DNA of 64,000 nt, taken from NCBI RefSeq assembly GCF_000420105.1, contig NZ_ATUH01000001.1, forward strand, positions 44,909-108,908, in the 5' to 3' direction. Position numbers and translations under genes: made by a program. Below the pieces are notes generated by a model. That model did not search any database. It was given only the letters and a program-made list of their open reading frames with translations, and was not told where the DNA came from. Every line of letters starts with the position of its first letter. Within the stretch, counting starts at the first letter, position 1. This document shows positions 35,615-46,488 of this stretch, piece after piece. The stretch comes from Metamycoplasma orale ATCC 23714 (GTDB lineage: Bacteria > Bacillota_I > Bacilli_A > Mycoplasmatales > Metamycoplasmataceae).

Positions 35615-37462
35615 ATGAATAATAAAATTAAACCACGACAATTTGATGCAATTGTTATTGGTGGTGGCCATGCTGGTATTGAGGCTGCGTATGCACTTGC
35701 AAAACGCAATTTTAGTATTGCCTTAATTACGCTTAATCTTAATAGATTAGCAATGCTTCCATGTAATCCTTCTATTGGTGGATCTGCTAAAGGTATTATA
35801 ACAAAGGAAATTGATGCTTTAGGTGGCATGCAAGGATTTTTTAGCGATTTAGCAATGATTCAAATCAAAATGTTAAATTCTTCTAAAGGTCCTTCTGTTT
35901 GGTCATTGCGTGCTCAAATTGATAAAGAAAAATATTGCAAAATTATTTTAGAAGATATTAAAAAGCAACCTAATATTACATTAATTGAAGATGAGGTTGT
36001 TGATTTAGTTGTATCTAAAAGAAATGTATGTAAAGGCGTTGTTCTTAGCTCTAATAATGAAATTATTAATGCTAAAGTTGTAGTAATGACAACCGGCGTA
36101 TATATGAACGCTCGCATTTTACGCGGCGATAAAATTACTTATATAGGTCCCGATGGTGAAAAAAGGAGTACAAGTCTTTCTCAAAACCTTAAAAAATATG
36201 GTTTTGATATTATAAGACTTAAAACTGGAACTCCATGTAGAATATATACAAATAGTATCGACTTTTCTAAAGTAGAAAAAGAAGTTTTAGATGATAATGA
36301 TTTATTTTTCTCGCCTCGTTCAAATCGTAGATTAGAAAAGCAAACATATTGTTATTTAACTCATTCAACTGCCGAAACTAAAAGAATAGTAGAAGAAAAT
36401 ATTAAACGTAGCGCTTTATATTCAGGTATTATTGAAGGAATAGGACCTAGATATTGTCCAAGTTTTGAGGATAAAATTGTTAGATTTCCCTCAAAAGTGG
36501 CACATCATATCTTCTTTGAACCAGAAACTAATAAAGGTGACATTATGTATATTAATGGACTTTCTACATCAATGCCAGAAGATGTTCAAGATTTAATGAT
36601 CAAATCAATTCCAGGCTTAGAAAATGCTAAAGTTCAAAAATATGGATATGCTATTGAATATGATGCAATTAATCCACAAAACTTATATAGATCTCTTGAA
36701 TCAAAAATAGTTAAGAACTTTTTTTCAGCAGGGCAACCTAATGGAACAAGTGGTTATGAAGAAGCAGCTGCTCAAGGATTAGTTGCTGGAATTAATGCTG
36801 CTAATAAATTAGATAAAAAAGTACCAATGATAATTTCAAGAAGTGATGCTTATATTGGTGTTTTAATTGATGATATTACATTAAAAGGTACAAATGAACC
36901 ATATAGAATGTTAACGTCCAGAGCTGAATATAGATTGCTATTAAGAAACGATAATGTTGATGAAAGACTTTGTGAATATGCTTTTAAAAATAAAATGATT
37001 TCTAAAGAAGAATATCAAAAGATAAAAGATAAATACAAGTTTATTAATGACACTATTGCGACATTAAAAAAAGAATTTGTTTCATCTAATTCTTTTGTTG
37101 CTAAAAAATATGGTTTGGAACATGGAATTTCAAAATTGAAATTTTTATCTAACCCAGAAGTTGACCCTGTTGATATTTTAGGCAAAGATTTTCCTTACAT
37201 TACTGAACTTACTATTCAAGTCAGATTATTTGGTTATTTACAAAAACAAAAATCTATGGCTGAAAAAATGAATAGATTAGAAAAATTAAAATTACCAGAA
37301 AATCTAAATTACAGCGAAGTTGAAAATTTAGCTACAGAAGCTATTGAAAAATTAAACAAATTAAAACCTTTAAATATTGGTCAAGCTTCAAGAATTAGTG
37401 GAATTAATCCAGCAGATATTCAAATGCTTATTTATTGAATGAATCACAAAAGGAATAAATAA
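35615..37462 (+). CDS. mnmG: tRNA uridine-34 carboxymethylaminomethyl modification enzyme, FAD subunit
   Basis: Works with MnmE to modify wobble uridines. 615 residues. FAD-binding GGGHAGIEAA (17-26), LPCNPSIGGSAKG block, SSKGPSVWSLRAQIDK, GLSTSMPEDVQ, and the second signature GQPNGTSGYEEAAAQGLVAG; the C-terminal tRNA-binding helices end with ASRISGINPADIQMLIYW. The terminal Trp is TGA-coded, giving a stop at 37460. It starts 2 nt after rbfA without a strong ribosome binding site and overlaps rlmH by 1 nt. Confidence 0.97.
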
Positions 37463-37893
37463 TGAAATTAAACATTATTGCAGTCGGTTCACTAACTAAG
37501 CAATATTTAGATTTGTATAATAGTTATACCAAAAAGATTCAACCATTTTGTTCAATTAACTTAATTGAAATTAAAGAACAAAATATTGATAATATTGAAC
37601 TAAAAAAAGAAAAAGAAACTAAACTTATTTTAGAAAAGATTCCCAAAAACTCAAAAGTTTATTATTTATCCATTCATGGAAAAAAGCTAGATAGTGTTCA
37701 ATTTTCAAATTTATTAGTTGAAGATAATATTACTTTTATTATTGGTGGAAGTAATGGAGTTAATGAAGAACATTTCGAAAATAAAATTTCATTTTCAGAT
37801 CTTACTTTTCCACACCAACTATTTAGAATTTTATTAGCAGAACAAATTTATCGTGGGTTTAGTATAAAAGAAAATATGAAGTATCATAAATAA
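37462..37893 (+). CDS. rlmH: 23S rRNA pseudouridine-1915 N3-methyltransferase
   Basis: 143 residues, SPOUT-class methyltransferase of the YbeA family. SAM-binding knot elements are present: YYLSIHGKKLDS, ITFIIGGSNGVNE (92-104) and the conserved end FPHQLFRILLAEQIYRGFSIKENMKYHK with the family's His-Gln. The start is 1 nt overlapped with the mnmG stop; AAAGGAA precedes it. Last gene of the operon. Confidence 0.94.
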   Translation: MKLNIIAVGSLTKQYLDLYNSYTKKIQPFCSINLIEIKEQNIDNIELKKEKETKLILEKIPKNSKVYYLSIHGKKLDSVQFSNLLVEDNITFIIGGSNGVNEEHFENKISFSDLTFPHQLFRILLAEQIYRGFSIKENMKYHK

Positions 37894-37915
37894 TATTTAT
37901 GTCTTCATATTTTTT
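37871..37915 (+). terminator. Terminator of the nusA-rlmH operon
   Basis: AAAATATGAAG (37871-37881) pairs with CTTCATATTTTTT (37903-37915), with an inner CATAAAT/ATTTATG stem. The left arm overlaps the last rlmH codons. Confidence 0.8.
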
Positions 37916-37925
37916 ATATTGTTAA

Positions 37926-39500
37926 TTATTTTTCTTTAATAGGTACTTCTAAAACAACATTATTTTCATAAAAATCAGTTCCTTCATTATCACCGTTAGT
38001 TGCTTGAGATAAAGAAATAATTATATTATAGTGTAAGTTAAAACTTAATTTGCCTTCATCAATTTTAATATCAGTTATTTTCGCAAGATCAAATGTTAAA
38101 TATTCAATAAATATTTTATTTGAACTTGATATTGAACCCAGTTCTAATAAGCCATTGCCTTCATTATATCCACTAGTTTCTAAAGAAACTCCTTCATAAA
38201 GTATTTCTAAGTAATTATTTGTATAAAGTTTATATTTATTATTATTTTCTTTTTTAAGTACTCGAATGTTTTTGACTGCTGGATTAATTAAATTATCTAA
38301 TTCTTCTTTAGTAATTGTATTTTTATTATCTACTAAATATTTATCTTTAATTTTTTTAATTATTGCATTTCAATTAGAATCTATTTTTTTCATTATAAAG
38401 AAGTTTTTCAAAACTTTATCATTTGTATTTGATTTAAATCCTTCAATTTTATAAGTTATTGCTTTATTATGTTTAAATTCATTTGATTGTCCATCTTCAT
38501 ATTTTAAATTAAATTTTAAATATAAAGAGCCTGTTAAATCATTAGCAGCAATATTTATGGTTTCAAATTGAATTGGAAAACCAAAATAGTTTGCATATTT
38601 TGCATCACTAAATTCTAAGAAGTTTGCCGCAGTTACCAAATTACGCGACGCTTGGAATCTAGCACTAAAAAATGATGGGAAGTTTTTTCTTTTTTGTTCT
38701 TCTAAGTTCTTTTCAACTAATTTAGTTTCTAAGAAATTAAATATATCTTGCACTGTATATTCAACATTTTCAATAATAACATTTTTAAATTGTAGGCTAT
38801 CTTCACTAACACTTTCTATTCCATTTTTAAGTTCATAGTTTTTAAAAATTAAAGTAAAGTTTAAATAATAAGTAGAACCATCTTTAAGAATTTTAACATT
38901 TCTTAGTTCATAATATTTATTATTATTTAATAATAAATCTAATAAATTTAATTCTTTATATTCACTATTAATAGCCTTAAATTCACTAATATAATTAAAC
39001 AACTCTTTATTTTCTTTTAGAATTAAATCGCTTCACTTAATTTTATCTTCAATCATTTTATTTAGGTTTAATTTAGCAGATATAGCAGAAGCAGAAACAA
39101 ATCTACGTATGTCATAATATGTTTTAAAATCTACTAATTTAAATTCAAATTCATTAAATGGTTTAGACTTATATTTACCTTTAACTTTTACTGTTAAAGT
39201 ATCTTCTACATCATTGTAAGCAACAATATTAGGTTTTTCTAAATCAAAATCTATGTCATGGTAAGATTCTAAATTTACGTCTTTATTTTCTGAAGAAAAT
39301 AAGGATTTAGTAAATTTGCCTTCATAAAATTCTTTAATTTTATCTTGAAGTTCTTTAATTAAAAAACCTTCTTTGTCTATGCCTTCATTAGTTTCGGGCT
39401 GAGCAGGAACTACTGGTTTTGTTGTAGTACATTTACTAGCAACTGTTAAAGGCACTAATGGAGTGATAGATAATAATCAAATAAAATTCATTTTTTTCAT
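37926..39500 (-). CDS. Surface lipoprotein
   Basis: 524 residues. Signal: MKKMNFIW, hydrophobic run, then LTVASKC with the acceptor Cys at residue 26. The body is beta-rich with repeated elements of the type YKLNFTL..., DLTGSLYLKFNLKYEDG and KGKYKSKPFNEFEFKLV, typical of mycoplasma variable-surface lipoproteins with repeated domains; residues ~30-45 are a Pro/Glu linker. The ATG at 39500 is chosen for the signal and for AAGGAGAT upstream on the reverse strand. TGA is read as Trp at several points. A reverse TATAAT lies at 39545-39540. It is divergent from lon. No ligand can be inferred. Confidence 0.85.
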
Positions 39501-39539
39501 ATTATCTCCTTAGTTTTTAGTTATTTAAATATTTTTATA

Positions 39540-39545
39540 ATTATA
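39540..39545 (-). promoter_or_regulatory. -10 box of the lipoprotein gene
   Basis: Reverse-strand TATAAT at 39545-39540, preceded by TATTG, about 40 nt before the ATG at 39500. Confidence 0.45.
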
Positions 39546-39579
39546 CAATATTTTGATTTAAAAAATAATTTGAGAATTT

Positions 39580-39606
39580 TTAGCACTCATAATTAGAAAG
39601 TGCTAA
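39580..39606 (+). promoter_or_regulatory. CIRCE operator upstream of lon
   Basis: TTAGCACTC (39580-39588), 9 nt, AAGTGCTAA (39598-39606): the HrcA-binding CIRCE inverted repeat with one mismatch from consensus (GAGTGCTAA). It lies 86 nt before the lon ATG. This predicts HrcA-controlled heat-shock induction of lon, as known for other mycoplasmas. It may also influence the divergent lipoprotein gene. Confidence 0.92.
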
Positions 39607-39691
39607 AATATATTTGATTTAATTAAAACTTCTATAAACAGTAAAACTTAGAAAAATAATTATTTCACAAATCGAGCAAAAGGAGATAAAT

Positions 39692-42235
39692 ATGAAATTA
39701 CCATATATAGCAATAAAAAACCAAATTATTTTGCCATATAGTTCTGATGAAATTAAAGTTGGTAAAACTAGATCTTTAATTTCTCTTGATAAAGCAAAAC
39801 AATTACAAAAAGCTAATAAAAATAGCCCTACAATAGTATTAGTATTTCTTAATAATGATAGTAATAATGAGTACTTAACATCAGATGATATATTAAAATA
39901 TGGTGTGTTAGCTAAAATTAAAAAAGCTACTACTGATTCAAATGATGTTGCTACGGTTGAACTTGAAACTTTAGATAGAGTTTTAATTAAAAATTTTGTG
40001 CATGATAAAAACAATGATATTGAAGCAACTGAAGTTGATTATGAATATGTTAAATACGATAGTGAAAGTAAAGCAGATATTAAACCATTAAATAAATATA
40101 AAGATCAATTAATAACTTTAGTTAAAGAACTTAAACCTTGATTTATAAGCGATATAAAAGACAATAATAGTGATTTTATTCCATCACTTGTAAGAATTTT
40201 AGATCAACAACTTTTAAGCAGTAAAGAACACGAAAATGCAATTTTTAGCTTATTAGGTAAATTGTCTATATTAATGGATATAGAGGATTTACGTGCAATT
40301 ATTTTATTAGAAAAAGTAGAAGACTTATATGCTAAAACATTTAATTTAATTAATAAAATAATTAAATTAGGAAACATTGAAAAAGAAATTTCTTCAACTA
40401 TGAGAAATGATTTAGACGATCAGCAAAGAGATTTTCTATTAAGAGAAAAAATGCGTCAAATTAAAAAAATGTTGGGTGAAGAAGATGGTTCTAAAGAAGT
40501 TGACAATATTCTTAAAAACGAAAACAAAAAAGCACAATATCCTGATTATGTTTTAGAAACTATTCAAAATGAACAAGCCCGTTTAGCATCAATGATGCCT
40601 TCTAGTCCTGAAGCAAATGTTTCTAAAACTTATATAGAACTTTTATTAAAATTACCTTGAAGAAAAATTAATAAAGAAGTTATTGATATTGATAATGTTA
40701 GAAAAATTCTTGACAAACATCATTATGGCCTTGAAAAACCTAAAAAGAGAATTATTGAATTTATTTCTGTTCTTACTCATACCAAAAATAAAGAAGGCGA
40801 TAAAAATTATGTACCTATCAAAGGGGAACCTGATTGCTTTATAGATAATAAATTATTTATAAATAAATTAGGAACTGTAACAAATGAACAAGTTAATAAT
40901 ATTCCTATTTTAACTTTAATAGGTCCTCCAGGTGTTGGTAAAACCACTTTAGCTAAGTCAATTGCTGAAGCTTTAAATCGTAAATTTATTAAAATTTCTT
41001 TAGGTGGAGTAAAAGACGAAGCTGAAATTAGAGGACATAGAAGAACATATGTTGGAGCAATGCCGGGTAAAATAATTACTGCTATTAAAAAAGCGGGAGT
41101 TTCAAACCCTGTTATTTTACTTGATGAAATTGATAAAATGTCAGCTGATTTTAGAGGCGATCCCGTTTCTGCAATGTTAGAAGTATTAGATCCTGAACAA
41201 AATGCTAATTTTCAAGATCACTACTTAGATTTAGAATATGACTTATCAAAAGTTTTATTCATTGCAACTGCAAACTATTTTGATTCAATTCCGGCGCCTT
41301 TAATTGATAGAGTTGAATTGCTTGAACTTTCAACATATACAATTATTGAAAAAATACAAATTGCCAGAAATTATTTAATACCAAAAGTATTAGAACAAAA
41401 CCTTTTAGATAAAAAACAATTCCAAATTTCTGATGATGTTATTGAATACTTAATAACTAGATATACACGTGAAAGTGGAGTTCGTGAACTTAAAAGAATA
41501 TTAGACAGTATTGCAAGAAAAATAGTTGTGAAGATTCTTGATAAAAAAGTTGATAAAGAATTTGTTATTACTAAAGAATTAGCAACAGAATTTTTAGGCC
41601 CGATTATTTTTGAACCAGATGAAAATGAAAACAAATCACAAGTTGGTGTTGTTAATGGTCTTGCATACACTTCATACGGTGGTTCAACTTTAGCTATTGA
41701 AGTAACTACATACCCAGGAAAAGAAGGTCTTAAATTAACTGGTCAATTAAAAGATGTTATGAAAGAATCAGCTCAAACAGCATTATCTTTTGTAAGACAC
41801 AATGCAAAGAAATTTGATATTACTGATTTTGATTTTGATAACACAACAATTCATATTCACGTTCCTGAAGGGGCTGTTCCTAAAGATGGTCCTTCTGCAG
41901 GGGTTACATTTACAACTTCTATTATTAGTGCTTTATCAAATAAACCAGTTCCAGCGAACATTGGTATGACTGGAGAAATTACTTTACGTGGTAAAGTACT
42001 TCCAATTGGTGGTTTAAAGGAAAAATCATTAGCAGCTTCTAAATTTGGCATTAAAACAATATTTATTCCTAAAGATAATGCTCGTCACTTAGTTGATATT
42101 CCTGAAGAAGTTAAAAAAGAAGTTAAATTTATTCCTGTTCAATATTATGATGAAATATATGAACATATATTTGCTCATCAATTATCAAAAAATAATAAAG
42201 AATCTAAAAATAAAAAAACAGTTAATTCAAAATAA
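39692..42235 (+). CDS. lon: ATP-dependent protease Lon
   Basis: Main cytoplasmic quality-control protease, 847 residues. N-terminal substrate-binding domain (~1-300, starting LPYIAIKNQIILPY), AAA+ domain with Walker A GPPGVGKTT (411-419) and Walker B ILLDEIDKM, then the protease domain with the catalytic Ser735 (KDGPSAGVT) and Lys778 (GGLKEKS). All active elements are intact. Ribosome binding site AAGGAGAT lies upstream of the ATG. Single gene with its own terminator. Confidence 0.97.
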
Positions 42236-42241
42236 TCATAT

Positions 42242-42271
42242 AAAAGATCAACTTTATTTAGTTGGTCTTTT
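42242..42271 (+). terminator. Intrinsic terminator of lon
   Basis: AAAAGATCAACT (42242-42253), loop, AGTTGGTCTTTT (42260-42271). Confidence 0.85.
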
Positions 42272-42333
42272 CTTTAACAAAGGATAAAAATTTTTAAATT
42301 GAATGCTCAACCATAAAAAAACTAAATTTGTAA

Positions 42334-42339
42334 TATAAT
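42334..42339 (+). promoter_or_regulatory. -10 box of the deoB operon
   Basis: TATAAT at 42334-42339 inside TGTAATATAATTT, identical over 13 nt to the element before the 18560 gene. Start of deoB is 77 nt downstream. Confidence 0.5.
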
Positions 42340-42415
42340 TTAATTATTAAAATATATTTTAATAATTCAAATATTTATTCAATCATTTAATAAAAAATTT
42401 AAAAGGAGACATTTA

Positions 42416-43612
42416 ATGTATAGATTTAAAAGGATTTTTCTTATTGTTACTGACGGACTTGGCATTGGTGAAGAACCAAGAACTGCTGAATTTGGTGATA
42501 AAGGTGCAAATAGTATGCTGCATGCTTCTGAGGTACTTCCCTTAGATATTCCTAATTGAACAAAATTAGGTATTACCGAAGTTGCAAAGGTTGCTGGACA
42601 TGTAGCTAGAGTTAAAAAGCCTTTAGCTTATGTAGGAAAAATTTATGAAATGTCAAATGGTAAAGATACTTTAACTGGACATTGAGAAATGATGGGAGTA
42701 TATACAAAAGTTCCTAACCCACAATTTATTGAACATGGTTTTCCAAAAGAACTTGTAGATAAATTATCAAAAGAAGCTTTTGAAGGAAGAAAAATTATTG
42801 GTAATAGACATGCTTCGGGAATGCAAATTTTAGAAGAGCTTGGATTACAACATATTGAAAAAGGTGACATGATTATTTATACTTCGCCTGATTCAACATT
42901 GCAAATTTGTGGTGATGAAAAAACATTAGGTGCAGATAAACTTAATGAATATGCAAAAAAAGCTAGAGCAATTTGTTCTGCAAATCCTAAGTGAAATGTT
43001 GCAAGAGTTATATCTCGTCCATTTATTTATGAAAATGGAAAATTTATTAGAACATTTAATAGACATGATTATGCTAACAAGCCTACTTCTCACATCATAC
43101 TTGAAGATTTACAAGCAAAAGGTATTGATACCGTAGCTATTGGAAAAATTAAAGATATTTTTACTGGTGTAGGTATTAATACAATTTATGGTCCTGCTTC
43201 AGATGACGAAAATATGGATATTGCGATTGATATTGCACAATCAAAATCGGAAAATCAATTCGTGTTTGTTAATTTAGTTCAATTTGATAGTCATTACGGC
43301 CATAGGAGAGATCCACTTGGATATAGTGAAAATATTTCAAGATTAGATATTAAATTAGGTAAACTAATTAATGCATTAAGAGAAGATGACCTTCTATTAA
43401 TGACTTCAGATCATGGTAATGACCCAACTATGCCTGGTAATGATCATACTCGTGAAGCCCTTCCATTTACTGCGTTTTCTAAATCATTTAAGAAACCACA
43501 TGTTATTAAAGAACCTTTAAAAGGTTTAGGAACAGTTGGAAATATTGTTGCTAAAAACTTTAATGTTCCTCTTTGTGAAACAGGGGAAGATATTTTTGAG
43601 GAATTAAAATAA
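42416..43612 (+). CDS. deoB: Phosphopentomutase
   Basis: Interconverts (deoxy)ribose 1- and 5-phosphate in nucleoside salvage. 398 residues, alkaline-phosphatase superfamily: VTDGLGIGEEP near the start, the phospho-Thr site GKDTLTGHWEMMG (Trp TGA-coded), MTSDHGNDPT and the C-terminal NDHTREALPFTA metal motif. Length is normal for the family. Strong AAAGGAGA ribosome binding site. No other deo gene is adjacent; the next gene overlaps by 1 nt. Confidence 0.96.
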
Positions 43613-44571
43613 TGTCCTCTACTTCGCAAAAAAACATAAATAATAATGAAAAAAAGATTTGGTGAACAACTTCTAGAAAAGTTGCACTAGGAATTGGAAT
43701 ATTTTTATTTATAACATTATCATTGTTTTTAATTAATGATTTATTTTTTTGAGATATTCCGGTTGAGTATTGAATAACAAAGAATAAAGCAGCTATAAAA
43801 CACAATATTATTTATTGATTATTAAGATTTACATTTCTTACTGTACAAATTAATTTATTTTTTGTAGCTGCTTTACTAAATTACGCTTTAAATAAAAAAT
43901 ATAGTTATTTTGCAAGAAGATTATTAAATTTTGCTTTTACTTATTTAGTATTTGGTATATTTCTTTATTGAACTTTCGTTCACTTCGAATTAGCAGATAG
44001 ATTTGAACAATTTGAAACCACGTTACCAAGTTATTTAAGATCGCTTAGACTTTACAATTATTTCCATGTATATTATTCGCACCTTACAACTTTAGTGTTC
44101 GCTTTAATAGCTTATATATTTGCTAAAAAAGACTTAATAATGGTTAAAAGTGATATATGATGATCAATGTTATATGTTGTAATTTATATTATTGGAATGT
44201 TTATAATGTGAGCTGCTAAATTTATTCCTGCATATCAAAAAACAACTGGCAATTATGTAGATAAAATGAATGCCGGAAATGAAGCAGTTAAATATTTATA
44301 TCAATTTATAAATTTTGCCAAACCAGTATTTATGAAAAACCCAATTACTTATGGCGGTAATAAAATAGTTTCTCCAAGTCTATTATGAACCAAAGCAATA
44401 TTTCTTGATATTTTATTAATAGTTTGTTTATTTGCTATGGCACCATTTTTAATGTTTATATGAAAACATTTATTCAAAATAAAAACATTTAAAAATGTAA
44501 AAGAATATAAAGAATTTATTAAAATTGATTCTAATGAAAAATTAATAGACCTAACTAATAAAAAAGAATAA
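43612..44571 (+). CDS. Unknown multi-pass membrane protein
   Basis: 319 residues with about six hydrophobic segments (roughly 22-43, 66-90, 101-124, 151-172, 188-206 and 262-287), a basic cytoplasmic C-terminus and many TGA-coded Trp residues. I do not recognise the family; there is no transporter motif and no signal peptide. Segment 4 is preceded by a HFELADRFEQFE acidic-aromatic loop. Translation is probably coupled to deoB (1-nt overlap) and proS follows 10 nt later, but neither neighbour suggests a function. Confidence 0.75.
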
Positions 44572-44581
44572 AGGACACATT

Positions 44582-46012
44582 ATGAAAAAATTAGAAAAGA
44601 TTACACCACAATCAGAGGATTTTGCTAAGTGATATACTAATGTTATTCAAAATGGTGATTTAATGGCTTATGGTTCTTCAAAAGGATCAATTATATTTAA
44701 ACCATTATCATTTGGTATTTGAGATAACATTAGAAAAGTTTTAGATGTGCAATTTAAAAATAAGGGTGTTAAGAATGTTTATTTGCCGCTTCTAATCCCT
44801 GAATCTTTGTTACAAAAAGAAAAAGACCATTTAGCAGGATTTAATCCTGAACTTGCAACAGTAACTGAAGTAGGTGGGAAAAAACTTGCTGAAAAATATT
44901 TCATTAGACCTACTAGTGAAACTTTATTTGGCGAACTTTTTAAATCAGAAGTTGAATCATACAATGATTTACCTTTAATTTATAATCAATGATGTAATGT
45001 TCTAAGGTGAGAAAAAACTACTAATCCATTTTTAAGAACTAGAGAGTTTTTATGACAAGAAGGGCATACAGTGCACAGTTCTAAAGAAGAAGCTAATAAA
45101 CTAGCAATTGAAATGCAAAATGTTTATGAAACATTTTTAAAAGAATATTTAGCTATTCCTATTGTTGCCGGTCAAAAAACTGATCATGAAAAGTTTTCTG
45201 GTGCTGATTTAACTTTAACTGTTGAAGCGATGATGAAAGATGGAAAAGCTCTTCAAGCGGCAACTAGTCATTACTTAGGACAAAATTTTACAAAAGCATT
45301 TAATGTTTCTTTTAAAAATAAAGACAATAAAGAAGAATTTGCTTATGGAACTAGTTGAGGATGTACAACTAGATTACTTGGTGCTTTAATTATGACACAT
45401 GGTGATGATAGAGGTATTATTATCCCTCCAAAAATTGCCCCTGTACAAATTGATTTAATAGAAGTGCTAGCTTCTAAAGATGTAAATATTCATAAAGTAG
45501 CATTAGAATTAAAGGCATTATTGTCAAAAAAATATGAAGTTCAAATTGATGATAGTGATAAAAGCCCAGGATTTAAAGCTGCTAATAGTGAAATACATGG
45601 CACTCCTTTAAGAATTGAAATAGGACCAAAAGATTTAAAAAATAATGAAGTATTATTAGTTAGACGTGATACTTTAGAAAAGAAATTAGTTTCTTTAAAT
45701 AAAATAAAAAAAGAAATAGACAATATTTTAGAAAATATTCAAAATAATTTATATAATTTAGCGAAGGAAAGATTAAATAATAATTTTGTATTTGCTTCAA
45801 ACTATGATGAATTTAAAGAATACATCAAACAAGGTAAATGAGTAGTAACTTTATTTGCTGGTGATGGTGAAGATGAAGCTAAAATAAAATTAGAAACATT
45901 AGCATCAACTAGATGTATTCCTAAAAATGTGCCTATCGCAATAAAAGGCGACAAATGTTTTTATACTGGTAAGAAAACAAAACGTGTTGTAATATTTGCA
46001 AAGGCTTATTAA
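44582..46012 (+). CDS. proS: Prolyl-tRNA synthetase
   Basis: Class II synthetase, 476 residues: the short, eukaryote-like (type 3) ProRS without the bacterial editing insertion. Motif 2 is FLRTREFLWQEGHT (Trp TGA-coded), the FIRPTSETLFGE region precedes it, and motif 3 is GLTTR-like CTTRLLGALIMTHGDDRGI. The C-terminus carries the anticodon-binding domain and the Zn-type end CIPKNVPIAIKGDKCFYTGKKTKRVVIFAKAY, ending in Tyr as in this subtype. Ribosome binding site AAAGGAC lies upstream. Confidence 0.96.
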
Positions 46013-46029
46013 AATAGAAAGGACATATT

Positions 46030-46332
46030 ATGGCTTACAATAAAATATTAAAAAAAGATTTACAAGATAAACACTTACAAGGAAAAGCAATTTTAGCTTT
46101 TAGAGCGACCTGATGTCCTCCATGTAGAATGATAGAAGGCGAAATTCTTGAATTAGCAAAAGAACATCCTGAAATTAATATTTTCGACTTTGATGTTGAT
46201 TTAAATATTGATTTTGCTCGTGAAATGGGTGTTCAAGGAATTCCATCATTATTTTATTTTGAAAATGGCAAACAAGTTAATGCCTCAACTGGTTATATGC
46301 CAGCAAGTGATATCTTAAAACATTTTAAATAA
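46030..46332 (+). CDS. trxA: Thioredoxin
   Basis: 100 residues, thioredoxin fold. The active site WCPPC is at residues 28-32 rather than the usual WCGPC; its Trp is TGA-coded. The cis-Pro loop GIPSLFYFENGK follows at about 76-87. The WCPPC variant resembles TlpA/ResA-type sites, which changes redox potential; general disulfide reduction is still the most likely role. It starts 17 nt after proS (AAAGGAC) and ends the operon. Confidence 0.92.
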
Positions 46333-46336
46333 TTTT

Positions 46337-46386
46337 AAATACTATTTATGTCCTTAAAACTACTAAGTCATAAATAGTATTTTTTT
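46337..46386 (+). terminator. Terminator of the deoB-trxA operon
   Basis: AAATACTATTTATG (46337-46350) and CATAAATAGTATTTTTTT (46369-46386): 14-bp stem followed by a T tract. Confidence 0.9.
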
Positions 46387-46431
46387 ATTTTGCTAATTTA
46401 TAAATAACTATTTTTCACTTAAAAATTTAGT

Positions 46432-46437
46432 TATAAT
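46432..46437 (+). promoter_or_regulatory. -10 box of gpmI
   Basis: TATAAT at 46432-46437 in the context TTTAGTTATAATTAT; about 52 nt before the gene start. No good -35. Confidence 0.45.
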
Positions 46438-46488
46438 TATTATTAATTAATGGAATTTAAAAAAATAGATTAGCAAATGGAGAATAAC

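Noticed and set aside
46477..46488. Upstream ATG as the gpmI start
   Set aside because: It would place the GGAG ribosome binding site inside the coding sequence; the ATG at 46489 gives the standard N-terminus.
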